A stretch of 64,000 nucleotides of DNA, from contig NZ_AAQJ02000001.1 of the NCBI RefSeq assembly GCF_000168295.1, positions 1,327,001 to 1,391,000 of the forward strand, read 5' to 3'. This stretch comes from Rickettsiella grylli (lineage in GTDB: Bacteria > Pseudomonadota > Gammaproteobacteria > Diplorickettsiales > Diplorickettsiaceae). The translations under genes were made by a program, and so were the position numbers. Below the pieces are notes generated by a model. That model made no database searches, was not told the DNA's origin, and saw only the letters and a list, made by a program, of their open reading frames with translations. Below are positions 37,354 through 47,804 of the stretch, piece by piece. Each line of letters begins with the position of its first letter. The first letter of the stretch is position 1.

Positions 37354-40300
37354 CTACGTTCTTGTATAAACAGCGACAGGAAATGGCTGATAATAATTAT
37401 CGGCAGTCACATGACTCTCCTCTTGCAACAAAACTGAAAGGCCATGAGGGATCGTTGATCCATGATTTATTGAGGCTTCTATGGAGGGATCATCAAAGGG
37501 ATCAATACGACTTAAATAAAAATTAGCGATGGATGGATGTGCCAGTGAACATAATTTCTTTTTTATTTGCTGCCTCGTTTCCAGTGCTTGTGTTATTGAA
37601 AGTTTCAATTGACCGACTTTATCTAATTGCATGCTGAAATCAGATAAAACACTATTTTTACACTCTAATTCGTTTAGTGAAACCAATTGCAGTACTTGTT
37701 TCATAAACTGTCGGTTTAAATCATTTAATCTATTCTCTTCATCAATTAAATGATTACGACATTTATTATATTCATCGGTCACTTTTAGATAAAAAATTAA
37801 TAAATTATTAAATTCAGCTCTATTATCTGCAAAAGAACCCGACAATTGACAAGCTTCATGATGAAAATCATTCTTACTGTGTAATAACAATCCTCTGGAA
37901 AAATCAATACGTTGAAAACATTCATCAAACCATTGTTGATGTTGATTCAAATAATTTTGCATTAAATTAGAGTTCGTTGAATTCTGAAAATAAAAAAACA
38001 ATTGGCCTTCATAATATTTTAGTTCGTTATTTTTAGTTAAAAGTTCATTTTGGTATAATGATAGGTATTTTAAAAATGCATGATGACTTGTTTTCAAGAT
38101 GATGCTCGAACACGTTTCAATAATATAAAAAAGTTTATTTATGTGGATTTGCTTTTCATTTTTCCATTTTTCAAACTCAAGGCTCCAGATTTCATACACT
38201 TTCAGTAAATTATCATTTAAATGAAAATTATCCTCACATTCCCTCCTCTGTAAAACTGGATTTGAATTACTTTTAGGTCGTTTTTTCTTTTTTTGATTTT
38301 TATTTGGCTTCTCATTGGACGTTAACGGCTTATCTGTTTCATTTTCAGTTCTTGCCTGATGTATTTCATTTCCAGTAAATTCAATGCATGGATTTTCAGA
38401 AATTGTATTTTCAAAAACGGAGGTTAAGTGTGTTGCAGGACGATTTTCTGTTTTATGTTTGTGACCACTACTTTTATTTTTAGCACAATTCAATGTCAGA
38501 CTTGTTTTTTTAAAAAAAGACATTTTTTCTTTTAAAACGTGATGTAATACTTTATCATAGTTTTCGGATTCGAGAATAATCGCATACAGCTTTGCTAAGC
38601 GATCTTCGGAATCACACTTTATGGATTCAATTAATTTTTCTAAACAATGCGATTGCTCTTTTAGAAAGGAATAATTTCCTGATAATTTTTTATCCATTTG
38701 AAACTCATCTTTGTGAGTCGTTGTCTTATAAAAAAAAGAAGCGTTCATTGATTCGTCTCTAAAAGAATCAGAAAGAGACGTTAACGTCTCTTTCATCTCC
38801 GCATTAAAATTTTCATACTTATCAATGATCACTTGAATTTGTTTCATGATTAAATCGATCGTTAAATAAATACTACTAATCAATTCATGACAGTTCTTTA
38901 TTTTTTCTTTATCGATCTTTTTTTCAATTAAACACGTTTTAAATAAGTATTCATTAATTATTTCTAATAATTGGGGTAAACTTAAATCGGACAATGGTAA
39001 CGACGTATTCAAATCCTTTCGATCACTGAGACTCGATAATAGCTTTACTATTGATGCCGAAATTTGACCTATAGCAGAAAAAATTTTTTGACGAAATAAA
39101 CTGATATTTTTTGATCCTTTTTTTAAGCAGCTTACACTAAATGCTAAATTTTCAGATAAACAACTTAACGATTGCCATAAATTTTCAATGAAGTGATGTA
39201 CCTCTTCAGAATTCGAGCTTATTTTATTCGTAGTTATTTTGGTTTTCTTTTTAATTTTTTCTTTATTATTTTCTTTATTAATAAATTCATGTTTTTCTAT
39301 TTTTTCATAATCTAATTTACAGCATTTAATTCTTTCTTCTATGGTTTTAAGTTCATTCGTCGAAAAATTTTTTTCTGGCATTGGCATATTGGCAGCCTGA
39401 GGTAAGGTCGTTACTTCTAAAGACTGAACCTCCAATAGAAATTTTCTAATATCGTGAATAATTTCTAAATTTAGTTTAATTTCTTCAAGAACATTTTTTT
39501 TATGTTGATCATAGGCGTTTTTGTTTTTAAAAATTTTTTTAAAAAATTTATTTATTTCTTCATTTTTTCTTTCCTCTAATTGATCTAACCGTTCTAACTT
39601 AATGATGACTAATCGGCTATAAATGACTAATTTTAAATAGTTTATTTGGTTATTAAATTTAGTGAATTCGGAGAGGAAACGGGTGTAAACCAAACTAAAT
39701 ATATAATAATAACTAAACTCAATGAATTCTTCTAATGCTGTATTTTCAAGTAAAGAAACGCTATCACGACCATAACCCTTAATCACTTCTTTCATAAATG
39801 CGCTATGCGGTGTATAATGATCACCTCTACAAATAGCGTGAAATAAATAATTTAATGCTTCTCGGTTTGTTTCGATGTAAATAAACGTTTTTACATTATC
39901 TAAATTAACACTATTACCTATTTTTTCATAAAATAATTGTAAAAATTTTGGAAGATGCGCGTCATCATCAAGCATTGCCAATAAATGACGCATTTTTATT
40001 TCATTATTATATTTATCCTGAATTAAATGAATATTTTTTTCATGAATGATCTTAAATTCGATTTCTAGTTTATTGTAAAATATTAATGCTTTACAGATGT
40101 TTTTTTCTCGGTTATCATCTTTTAATTTCCCTGTAAGATATTTACTTAATTTTCTTTCTAATTTGTGTAAAGAACTTTGTAAATTATGTAATTCATAAAG
40201 TAAAATTTTTTTAAAATGTGATTTATAATTATTAATTTTCAACTCTATACAAATTATTTCTTTTAAAAATAAAAAACAGGTCTTAGCAGGCTTTAATTTA

Positions 40301-41031
40301 AGATATTCTATTAAAATTTCATAGTAAAAAAAATACCGTAGAGCAACTAATTCATAACCTCTGTTAGGTAGCGGAATAGATATTTTTTCAGATAAAAAAA
40401 TTTCAAATTCACTTAAATTAAAATAAGTCGTATTCATTTCACCATATTCATGGAAAAGTGTGACTAACATGGACATTATTCGGATATAAGGATCAGACAT
40501 TTGAAAGTTATCAAAAAAATTTTGAGCATGGCTTTTAAAATAACCTTGATACGTTTCAAAATTTAACGCCGCTAATACTTTAGAAAAACAATCGCCATCG
40601 ATAAATTCTCGATATAAATCTTCTTCTTCAGCTAATAAATTATTGATTAATGGTATAGAAACATTTTCATTTTCGTTTTTAAAATTTTTTTTTAGAATAG
40701 CTAACGTATAAAATCGTCTGATGAAGATGAAAAATAGCGTAAAATCTTTAATAGAATTAATGATCAACTCTAATTTTTTGATGACGACAGTCAATTCTTT
40801 TTTTTTCGTTTCATTTTCCGCATTTTTTTTTTGTAATTTTGAAATTTGAGATTGACTATCTGTCTTACTTAATAAATCATTGCCTAAAAGAATCTTTTTT
40901 TCTAAGGTGTTTAATTCAGTCAAGTGCTGTGTTAATTCTTCTGATAGAGAGTAAAAACGGGCTGAATCGGGATTATTAACGACCTTTGTTATCGTATATT
41001 CTGGATTGACCTCGTCAGTAGTTATGTCCAT
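37354..41031 (-). CDS. 1225-residue coiled-coil protein, candidate effector
   Basis: Function not recognised. The protein is almost wholly helical and charged, with long coiled-coil stretches (for example ~30-95 and ~560-640) and many Lys, Asn and Ile codons, more AT-rich than flanking core genes. Around residue 930 a basic patch NQKKKKRPKSNSN resembles a monopartite nuclear localisation signal. There is no signal peptide or membrane segment. It stands alone between the M16 pair (convergent) and hemL. Size, composition and isolation fit a Legionellales translocated effector, but no domain supports a specific activity. Confidence 0.78.
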   Translation of the reverse strand: MDITTDEVNPEYTITKVVNNPDSARFYSLSEELTQHLTELNTLEKKILLGNDLLSKTDSQSQISKLQKKNAENETKKKELTVVIKKLELIINSIKDFTLFFIFIRRFYTLAILKKNFKNENENVSIPLINNLLAEEEDLYREFIDGDCFSKVLAALNFETYQGYFKSHAQNFFDNFQMSDPYIRIMSMLVTLFHEYGEMNTTYFNLSEFEIFLSEKISIPLPNRGYELVALRYFFYYEILIEYLKLKPAKTCFLFLKEIICIELKINNYKSHFKKILLYELHNLQSSLHKLERKLSKYLTGKLKDDNREKNICKALIFYNKLEIEFKIIHEKNIHLIQDKYNNEIKMRHLLAMLDDDAHLPKFLQLFYEKIGNSVNLDNVKTFIYIETNREALNYLFHAICRGDHYTPHSAFMKEVIKGYGRDSVSLLENTALEEFIEFSYYYIFSLVYTRFLSEFTKFNNQINYLKLVIYSRLVIIKLERLDQLEERKNEEINKFFKKIFKNKNAYDQHKKNVLEEIKLNLEIIHDIRKFLLEVQSLEVTTLPQAANMPMPEKNFSTNELKTIEERIKCCKLDYEKIEKHEFINKENNKEKIKKKTKITTNKISSNSEEVHHFIENLWQSLSCLSENLAFSVSCLKKGSKNISLFRQKIFSAIGQISASIVKLLSSLSDRKDLNTSLPLSDLSLPQLLEIINEYLFKTCLIEKKIDKEKIKNCHELISSIYLTIDLIMKQIQVIIDKYENFNAEMKETLTSLSDSFRDESMNASFFYKTTTHKDEFQMDKKLSGNYSFLKEQSHCLEKLIESIKCDSEDRLAKLYAIILESENYDKVLHHVLKEKMSFFKKTSLTLNCAKNKSSGHKHKTENRPATHLTSVFENTISENPCIEFTGNEIHQARTENETDKPLTSNEKPNKNQKKKKRPKSNSNPVLQRRECEDNFHLNDNLLKVYEIWSLEFEKWKNEKQIHINKLFYIIETCSSIILKTSHHAFLKYLSLYQNELLTKNNELKYYEGQLFFYFQNSTNSNLMQNYLNQHQQWFDECFQRIDFSRGLLLHSKNDFHHEACQLSGSFADNRAEFNNLLIFYLKVTDEYNKCRNHLIDEENRLNDLNRQFMKQVLQLVSLNELECKNSVLSDFSMQLDKVGQLKLSITQALETRQQIKKKLCSLAHPSIANFYLSRIDPFDDPSIEASINHGSTIPHGLSVLLQEESHVTADNYYQPFPVAVYTRT

Positions 41032-41132
41032 TTTTTATTTTCCATTAAATGGTAATAATTAACTTTTACTTTATGCGCGCTATTATCCACTGTAAATCAT
41101 CCTAAGAAAAGGGAAATGAGCATTTGTAATTG

Positions 41133-42434
41133 TTAAGAAAGCATTAAATTTTTCTCTTTTAGTTTAGAAAATACCTTTTCTGCCGCGACTAAAGTAGCGT
41201 CAATTTCATATTCGCCATGCGCGCTGGATAAAAAACCTGATTCGAACGGCGAAGGTGAAAAATAAATTCCTTCAGCGAGCATTCTATGAAAAAATTCTTT
41301 GAAGAGAGGTTGATATGCTAATTTTACGTGCTGATAATTATAAATTTCAGTCTGAGTAAAAACAAACCCAAATAATCCTCCAATAGCATGGGCTTGAAAA
41401 CAGATATTCGCATCGTTCGCTCGTGCGCGTAGCCCCGCTACAAGTTTTTCGTTTATCGCATTCAGCGCAGAATAAAACCCAGGTTGACTGACTACTTCTA
41501 ACGTTGCGAGACCTGCTGCCACTGTTAAAGGATTACCGGATAACGTTCCAGCTTGATAAACTTTCCCTTCTGGCGCTAAGCAATCCATAATTTCAGCACG
41601 ACCACCTAAGGCGCCCACCGGTAACCCGCCGCCAATAATTTTACCGAGCGTGGTTAAATCTGGCTTTACGTGATAAATTTCCTGCGCCCCTCCTAAAGCA
41701 ACTCGAAAGCCGGATATAACTTCATCAAAAATAAGTAAACTTCCATAATAATCACAGAGTTCACGTAGTCCTTCTAAAAAACCGGGTAGTGGTAAAATGC
41801 AATTCATGTTAGCCGCAATAGGTTCTATGATAATGGCAGCAATTTCTTTACCATGATGCATAAACATTTGGGCCACTTGTTCAAGATTATTAAACTCTAC
41901 GCTTAACGTTTGCGATACGACTTCTTTCGGGATACCGATGCAATCGGGTATGCTGAAATGAGCGACTCCTGAACCTGCTTTAACCAATAATGAGTCCACA
42001 TGACCATGATAACAACCATTAAATTTAAGGATTTTATCGCGCCCTGTAAAACCCCGAGCAAGTCGTATTGCAGTCATCGTTGCTTCAGTGCCCGAATTCA
42101 TTAAGCGAATTTTTTCTAAATGAGGCATTAAATTAGAAATTTTTTCTGCAAAATAAATCTCTCCCGGTGTCGCTGTCCCAAAGCTTAAACCGCATTTAAC
42201 CGCCTCATCCACAGCGGCTACTATTTTTTCTGGTGCATGGCCAAGAATTAAAGCCCCCCACGAACCGACATAATCAATATAGGGTTTATCCTGAACATCA
42301 AATAAGTAGGCCCCTTTTCCCTGTGAGAAAAATAGGGGTTCTCCCCCCACTGCATGAAACGAACGCACTGGAGAATTAACTCCGCCTGGAATACGTTGCT
42401 TCGCTTTATTAAACAATTCATGTGAAGAAATCAT
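41133..42434 (-). CDS. hemL: Glutamate-1-semialdehyde 2,1-aminomutase
   Basis: 433-residue PLP enzyme of the C5 pathway to 5-aminolevulinate and heme. N-terminal RIPGGVNSPVRSF, MNSGTEATMTAIRLARG, the cofactor pair LLIFDEVISGFRVA and the PLP-binding Lys (~265) in TLGKIIGGGLPVGA are all present. Length is typical. It is divergent from mrdA across 278 bases that must hold both promoters. That gap shows a short inverted repeat ACGCA-AAA-TGCGT near 42588 but no definite site. Confidence 0.95.
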   Translation of the reverse strand: MISSHELFNKAKQRIPGGVNSPVRSFHAVGGEPLFFSQGKGAYLFDVQDKPYIDYVGSWGALILGHAPEKIVAAVDEAVKCGLSFGTATPGEIYFAEKISNLMPHLEKIRLMNSGTEATMTAIRLARGFTGRDKILKFNGCYHGHVDSLLVKAGSGVAHFSIPDCIGIPKEVVSQTLSVEFNNLEQVAQMFMHHGKEIAAIIIEPIAANMNCILPLPGFLEGLRELCDYYGSLLIFDEVISGFRVALGGAQEIYHVKPDLTTLGKIIGGGLPVGALGGRAEIMDCLAPEGKVYQAGTLSGNPLTVAAGLATLEVVSQPGFYSALNAINEKLVAGLRARANDANICFQAHAIGGLFGFVFTQTEIYNYQHVKLAYQPLFKEFFHRMLAEGIYFSPSPFESGFLSSAHGEYEIDATLVAAEKVFSKLKEKNLMLS

Positions 42435-42712
42435 ACTGAACCTTGATCTGTTTTAAATCTTCGTTTTTTTATATACTCAAGAAAATTAGAGATTGGATAA
42501 AATAAACTTCTATACCGGATAAGGGCCATTGTAAACAATAAATTAAAGTAAAAACGTCGTCATAAGGCTTACAAAACGCAAAATGCGTCACCACAAAACG
42601 TCCCTTCATTATAAAATGCCCACATAAAAAGCGTAAATCAATCTACAATCCAACAATCATTAAGAAAAGAGACTATTCACTTTTTAGAATTTAACGAAGA
42701 CGTTGTTCATTT

Positions 42713-44737
42713 ATGCTTAAATCAATCAATATCTTTAAAAACACACATCAAGAACATAAGTTGTTTAAACAGAGAGCTATCGTTATTCTTTGTGGAATAT
42801 CCATTTTAAGCGTTTTATTGCTCGGTCGGTTGATTTATCTACAAGTTTTTCAACATAAACTTTACACAACTTTAGCGCGCCAAAATCAGCTGAGCTTGGT
42901 TCCGATAGAGCCTAATCGAGGCCTCATTTATGATAGAAATGGCGTATTATTAGCAGAAAATAAACCTATTTTTAATCTCGTTATGACACCCGATTTAGTT
43001 AAAAATATGGGGACAACGATCCAGCAATTGAGTTCTTTTATTAAAATAGATGCTGACGATTTGAAACACTTTAACCGACAAAGACGTTTACATCATCGTT
43101 TTGAACCGGTTCCCTTACGTTTAAAATTAAATGAAGAAGAAGTTGCCAAATTTTCTTTAGAAAAATATCGTTTTCCAGGTGTAGCTATACAGGCACAAAT
43201 GATTCGCTATTACCCTGAGGGCGCTCCTTTTGCAGCTATCGTAGGTTATATGGGAAGAATTAATGAAAAAGAACTACAAACCATCGATCCAATTAATTAC
43301 AGTGCAAGCAATTTCATTGGGAAAACCGGTGTAGAAAAACAATATGAAGGATTACTTCATGGTACGGTAGGTTATCAACAAGTAGAAACCAATGTTCATG
43401 GTCAAATTGTCCGTATATTAAAGCAAACCCAACCTATCGCTGGGAAAAGTATTACTTTAACAATCGATAGTCATTTACAAAAATTAGCACAACGTGCTTT
43501 AGGCCATCAAAAAGGGGCTATTGTCGCTTTAGACCCTCGTAACGGAGAGGTTCTAGCTTTTGTCAGTAATCCTTCATTCGATCCTAATCTATTCGTCAGT
43601 GGAATCAAACAAGCGGATTATGAAGGTTTACAAAATGAAGCTGGAAAACCGCTTTATAATCGTGCATTACGTGGAACATATCACCCTGGATCGACGATTA
43701 AACCTTTTATTAGTGCAGGAGCACTTTTAGATAATGTAATCACACCAAACTTTACCATAAAAGACACCGGCGAATTCCAAATTAATGGGAGAGGACGGAT
43801 TTATCATAACTTCCGTCATCATGCCTATGGTGAAGTCAATTTACTGAAAGCTTTAACGGTTTCTTCCGATATTTATTTTTATAACCTGAGTCTACGGATG
43901 GGGATTCATCGAATTTATACTTCATTACATCAATTTGGGTTTGGAAGCCCTACAGGCATCGATCTTCCCGATGAAGGCAGCGGTGTTTTACCGAATCCTG
44001 AGTGGAAAAAGAAATCATATAATACCCCCTGGTATGCTGGAGATACGTTAAACACCGGTATTGGTCAGGGTTTTCTTTTAGTAACCCCCTTACAACTTGC
44101 CTTTGCTGTCAGCGCATTGGCTGAACAGGGGGAACGATGGAAGCCCCATGTTGTATTAAGCGTTCGAAAAAATGATGGCATTGTAACGTTTTCCAAACCA
44201 GAGCGTTTAGCCCCCATTCAATTACCTCAGGAAATTTTAAATTTTGTCCGTATGGCGATGCAACATGTTGTCAACGCGCCAGGAGGAACAGCCGAACGAT
44301 TTTTTCCAGGGGTTCCCTATACCTTGGCCGGAAAAACAGGGACCGCGCAAGTCTATAGCTTAAAAAACAATGAGCGCTATGATACGAAAACGGTTGCGAC
44401 GAAGCTGAGGGACAATTCACTCTTTATTACGTTTGCTCCCGTTGGAAATCCCACCATTGCACTGGCTATTGTGATTCAAAATAGCGTTACTCCAGCACCA
44501 CAAATCGCGCGTAGGCTTTTAGATTATTACTTAATACCGCCTTCTCCTATTCCAATGATTACTTCGCAACAACTGTCTGTTACTCCTGAAAAAAAATCAG
44601 ATAGCCCGCACGATACACCTCCAGTACATCCCAAAACAAACGCAGCGGCCATTGAAAGCAATAGAGAGGAAGGTGAAGAACCTAGCGATACCGAAGATAC
44701 CTTGGAAATCGATGAAAAACATACCCAGGAGGAATAA
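42713..44737 (+). CDS. mrdA: Penicillin-binding protein 2 (elongasome transpeptidase)
   Basis: 674 residues. One N-terminal membrane helix (IVILCGISILSVLLLGRLIY), PBP dimerisation domain with IEPNRGLIYDRNG, then a transpeptidase domain with Ser in PGSTIKPF (~327), SSD as SxN, and KTG in LAGKTGTAQV. It cross-links peptidoglycan with RodA during rod elongation. Unusually, the protein continues past the normal end with about 55 acidic, Pro/Glu-rich residues (EEGEEPSDTEDTLEIDEK) exposed to the periplasm. rodA does not follow; rpsT does. Confidence 0.93.
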   Translation: MLKSINIFKNTHQEHKLFKQRAIVILCGISILSVLLLGRLIYLQVFQHKLYTTLARQNQLSLVPIEPNRGLIYDRNGVLLAENKPIFNLVMTPDLVKNMGTTIQQLSSFIKIDADDLKHFNRQRRLHHRFEPVPLRLKLNEEEVAKFSLEKYRFPGVAIQAQMIRYYPEGAPFAAIVGYMGRINEKELQTIDPINYSASNFIGKTGVEKQYEGLLHGTVGYQQVETNVHGQIVRILKQTQPIAGKSITLTIDSHLQKLAQRALGHQKGAIVALDPRNGEVLAFVSNPSFDPNLFVSGIKQADYEGLQNEAGKPLYNRALRGTYHPGSTIKPFISAGALLDNVITPNFTIKDTGEFQINGRGRIYHNFRHHAYGEVNLLKALTVSSDIYFYNLSLRMGIHRIYTSLHQFGFGSPTGIDLPDEGSGVLPNPEWKKKSYNTPWYAGDTLNTGIGQGFLLVTPLQLAFAVSALAEQGERWKPHVVLSVRKNDGIVTFSKPERLAPIQLPQEILNFVRMAMQHVVNAPGGTAERFFPGVPYTLAGKTGTAQVYSLKNNERYDTKTVATKLRDNSLFITFAPVGNPTIALAIVIQNSVTPAPQIARRLLDYYLIPPSPIPMITSQQLSVTPEKKSDSPHDTPPVHPKTNAAAIESNREEGEEPSDTEDTLEIDEKHTQEE

Positions 44738-44754
44738 TAAAACACTTTTCTCGA

Positions 44755-44783
44755 TTGACAAATCGCATTTACAAAGGCATGAT
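44755..44783 (+). promoter_or_regulatory. Probable sigma-70 promoter of rpsT
   Basis: TTGACA at 44755-44760, a 17-base spacer, and CATGAT at 44778-44783. It predicts a leader of about 75 bases before the TTG start. Confidence 0.5.
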
Positions 44784-44866
44784 GGCCTCCTCGTTTTTTA
44801 TGTCATCAAACGAATGCGCTTCGTTGTTCGTTTGTTATTGTTGATTTAGGAGTAAGGGGGTTGCCA

Positions 44867-45145
44867 TTGGCCAATACAAAACAAGCAAAAAAACGCATTC
44901 GACAAGCGGAAAAACGTCGCAAACATAATTCAAGTTATCGTTCAATGATGCGAACCTATATTAAGCGGGTTGTTGTTGCGATTGAAGCAGGAGAAGCAAC
45001 AAAAGCCAAAGACGCGTATCAAACTGCTTTACCTATTATTGATCGGATGGCGAATAAAGGGTTTATTCACAAAAATAAAGCGGCCCGACATAAGAGTCGT
45101 TTATCCGCAAGAATTCTTCAAATAGAGAATACAGCGGCGCACTAA
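44867..45145 (+). CDS. rpsT: Ribosomal protein S20
   Basis: 92 residues, start [17 protein letters not shown], ending in the usual helical repeats ([16 protein letters not shown]). The best start is TTG at 44867, six bases after AAGGGGG; a TTG two codons earlier would give an atypical extra MP. E. coli rpsT also starts with UUG, where the weak start is part of translational autoregulation by S20, so conservation here may be functional. Confidence 0.93.
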   Translation: MANTKQAKKRIRQAEKRRKHNSSYRSMMRTYIKRVVVAIEAGEATKAKDAYQTALPIIDRMANKGFIHKNKAARHKSRLSARILQIENTAAH

Positions 45146-45154
45146 TTTTCCTAT

Positions 45155-46009
45155 TTAATCGAAGAGCGCTGTTAAGGTTGTTTTCAGTGTTTCTTTATGA
45201 TCAATTAAGCGTAGTGTCGCTTTCCCTAGGGCTTTATAGCTATTTTTTAATTCAGGAAACTCATTCAGCACAGCAAGATGTTTTTTTAACGTATTGATAT
45301 CGGCTCTTTCCAAGGGGCCTGTCAATGCGTTGTTCGATTTTAATGGATGTATCTTGGCTAACGTTTGGGACATCAATTGCTGCGTGAGCTTTATCGACCA
45401 TTCTTCATCGAAACCTGATTTTAGATAGCAATCCTTTGCCATCGCCGCTAAGGTAAGAAGATAGTTCGCGCCAAATACACTGGCGATATGATAGAAGGGT
45501 TTTGCTTTTTTCTCTATCTTTAATAATCGTCCTTCTATCGCTTTAATTAAGGGAAACAATCGGTCTAATGCTTCTTTATTTCCTTCAAAAGCACAATAGG
45601 TTCCTTTAAAATTTTTTATATCTATTCTCGGATGAGAGAAGCTATACAATGGATGTAAGCTAGCGATGTAACCCCCTAAGCAAGTCACTGAATTTAAAAC
45701 GTCAGACGTTAATAACCCACTACAATGAAAAATCACATCGCCTTGTTTTAACTGACGTTGCAATGTTAATTGATGCGCGATAGGTTCAATAAAATCATCC
45801 GGTGTAGCAATTAAATAAATATCCGCCGCCCGAAGTTGTCCTAGCGTTTCACAAACACGCCCCTGGCCAATAAAATCAACCGCTTTTTTACTACTTGAAC
45901 GCGTTAAATTAAAAATATCTTGAATGCAAACCCGTTGTGTTTTGATGAGTAACGCGCCTAAGACTTTTCCTAAACGACCGCAACCGATGATGTTCAGTTT
46001 TAACTTCAT
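45155..46009 (-). CDS. Rossmann-fold protein with DUF2520 domain
   Basis: 284 residues. N-terminal dinucleotide-binding fold (LNIIGCGRLGKVLG, then DIYLIATPDDFI and VIFHCSGLL) with HPLYSF, followed by a helical C-terminal domain (~155-275) like that of 6-phosphogluconate/ketopantoate-type dehydrogenases (SVFGANYLLTLAAMA, GPLERADINTLKKHL). The combination matches the Rossmann-like/DUF2520 family, probably an NAD(P)-dependent oxidoreductase of unknown substrate. It is 13 bases upstream of mscS on the transcript's far side. Confidence 0.82.
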   Translation of the reverse strand: MKLKLNIIGCGRLGKVLGALLIKTQRVCIQDIFNLTRSSSKKAVDFIGQGRVCETLGQLRAADIYLIATPDDFIEPIAHQLTLQRQLKQGDVIFHCSGLLTSDVLNSVTCLGGYIASLHPLYSFSHPRIDIKNFKGTYCAFEGNKEALDRLFPLIKAIEGRLLKIEKKAKPFYHIASVFGANYLLTLAAMAKDCYLKSGFDEEWSIKLTQQLMSQTLAKIHPLKSNNALTGPLERADINTLKKHLAVLNEFPELKNSYKALGKATLRLIDHKETLKTTLTALFD

Positions 46010-46021
46010 TGAAATAAAAAT

Positions 46022-47137
46022 TTATTCGAATTCTTTATCATTTTGGGTTTGAGCCCATTTTGATTCTTCTTTATTTAGATAAACAGTCTGACTCGGGAAA
46101 GACCATGCTGCACCATGGCGCTGAATACAGATTAACAATTTAAAAAATAAATCTTGTTGAAATTTTAAAAAATCTGCACCCTTAATAATAGAAGTATAGG
46201 CTATGACGGTTAAATAAAGTGAGGCATCTCCAAGCTCATTCAATGCAACTGTTATCGATCGATTTTTATCAACGGCCGTATTTTCTTTCAGTATTAACTG
46301 CATGTCTTCTAAAATTGCTGGAATTTTCATTATATCGTGGTAACGCAAACGCATTCGACAATAAAATCTTCTAAATTTCATTCGTGATGAATTCTCTACC
46401 ACTATATTTGAAAATAAGGCGTTTGGAATATACAGAGGACGACAGTCTGATGTTCGAATTCTACACACTCGCCACCCTATTTCTTCCACGGCGCCTTCCA
46501 CTTTCAGTGCAGGTAAACGGATTTGATCGCCTATCACAAAAGGTCTATCTAAAAAAAGCATACAGCTACCAAACAGATTAGCCAAAAGATCCTTCGCTGC
46601 AAAACCTATCAGAATTCCACCCATTCCACCAAATGCTAAGATACCTGCAATACTAAATCCCAGAGTTTGAAATAACGATAAGGCCGTTAAAATAATAATG
46701 ACTAATTTAGCGATCTGACTTAATCCATGAACGAGTGTTTTATCCACTGTTTTATTGGTCATTTTATTTTTTTCCGTTTGAAGAAACGCTTCTTTTGAGA
46801 AAAAAACAAAACGCCATAAAAACCAGGCCAGTAAAAAAGTAAAACTTACACTTCGAATGAAGTGAAACTGACTTGCATTAAACCCCTTCCAAGTAAGACA
46901 TAATGATTCTAATGCATAAGTAACCCCTATAATGGCAATGAATATCATGAGCGGCTTATGAATAGATTTTAATAATGCAACAGATAAAGTCCGTGAATTT
47001 TTTTCTATACGCTTTTTAAGTTTTCTATAAAAAATGGGTAATAAAAAACAGAAAAGTGCGGTTATTAAAAGAATGGTTAATGCTTTCAATAAACAAAATT
47101 GGAGTAAAAATTTAAACAGTGTTTGCAAAAAATTCAT
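46022..47137 (-). CDS. MscS-family mechanosensitive channel
   Basis: About 371 residues from the ATG at 47137 (preceded by GGTGAAAAG, 20 bases after the coq7 stop); a longer frame to 47239 overlaps coq7. Four hydrophobic segments precede the pore helix and beta domain with FGGMGGILIGFAAKDLLANL and LFLDRPFVIGDQIRL. These Gly/Ala-rich pore helix and 'D.PF..GD.I' motifs define MscS. It releases solutes in hypo-osmotic shock. Confidence 0.92.
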   Translation of the reverse strand: MNFLQTLFKFLLQFCLLKALTILLITALFCFLLPIFYRKLKKRIEKNSRTLSVALLKSIHKPLMIFIAIIGVTYALESLCLTWKGFNASQFHFIRSVSFTFLLAWFLWRFVFFSKEAFLQTEKNKMTNKTVDKTLVHGLSQIAKLVIIILTALSLFQTLGFSIAGILAFGGMGGILIGFAAKDLLANLFGSCMLFLDRPFVIGDQIRLPALKVEGAVEEIGWRVCRIRTSDCRPLYIPNALFSNIVVENSSRMKFRRFYCRMRLRYHDIMKIPAILEDMQLILKENTAVDKNRSITVALNELGDASLYLTVIAYTSIIKGADFLKFQQDLFFKLLICIQRHGAAWSFPSQTVYLNKEESKWAQTQNDKEFE

Positions 47138-47156
47138 CTTTTCACCGAAATCAAAA

Positions 47157-47804
47157 TCAAATTCGATAGGCCACCCTAACCATAAATTGAGCCAATGCAT
47201 GCATACTCCATTGAATGACAATAGGAAGTGGAGCAGCACCTGCCTGCTCCGCTATCAAAGCATGCTCACTTTCCTCTTGCCGCATTTGTTCAACAATTGC
47301 TCGTGTTTTTTTATCGTGTAAGGGTAATTTCTGTAAATGCTGATGTAAGTGTCTTTCGACTTGCTGTTCGGTTTCTGCCAAAAAACCTAAGCTCAATTTA
47401 TCCCCCCCCAAACCTGCCGTTAATCCTATTAACAACGCACCTATAAACCAAAAAGGGTTTAAATAACTCACCTGTGTATCTAGTTCGTGAATACGTTGTT
47501 GGCACCAATGGAGATGGTCCATTTCTTCTTTCGCTGCTTTTTTTAATTTTTGTTTCGTCTGTTGAGAACGCGCAGTGAACGCTTGTCCCCTATAGAGGGC
47601 TTGCGCACAAACCTCACCCACATGATTTATTCGCATCAAGCGTCCCGATAGTTCGCTTTCTTTTTTACTGAGGGGACCGTTTTGACTCACCTTTTCAGCA
47701 GGACTCGGTCGATAAACCGCTGTATTAGAACGTTGCTGAATCGTATTTAAGCCCTCCTCAACATGAAAAATTAATCTATCCCAAAAAGAATAACAGCGCA
47801 TCAA
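47157..47804 (-). CDS. coq7: COQ7-type 3-demethoxyubiquinol 3-hydroxylase
   Basis: 215-residue ferritin-like di-iron monooxygenase that installs the last hydroxyl in ubiquinone synthesis. Iron-ligand helices: LMRINHVGEVCAQALYRGQ, KEEMDHLHWCQQR (ExxH), LAETEQQVERHLHQHL and QEESEHALIAEQAG (ExxH). Length is normal. It is divergent from degP across a 92-base gap that contains a perfect 14-bp palindrome, GGCTAAGCTTAGCC, at 47858-47871. Confidence 0.93.
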   Translation of the reverse strand: MMRCYSFWDRLIFHVEEGLNTIQQRSNTAVYRPSPAEKVSQNGPLSKKESELSGRLMRINHVGEVCAQALYRGQAFTARSQQTKQKLKKAAKEEMDHLHWCQQRIHELDTQVSYLNPFWFIGALLIGLTAGLGGDKLSLGFLAETEQQVERHLHQHLQKLPLHDKKTRAIVEQMRQEESEHALIAEQAGAAPLPIVIQWSMHALAQFMVRVAYRI

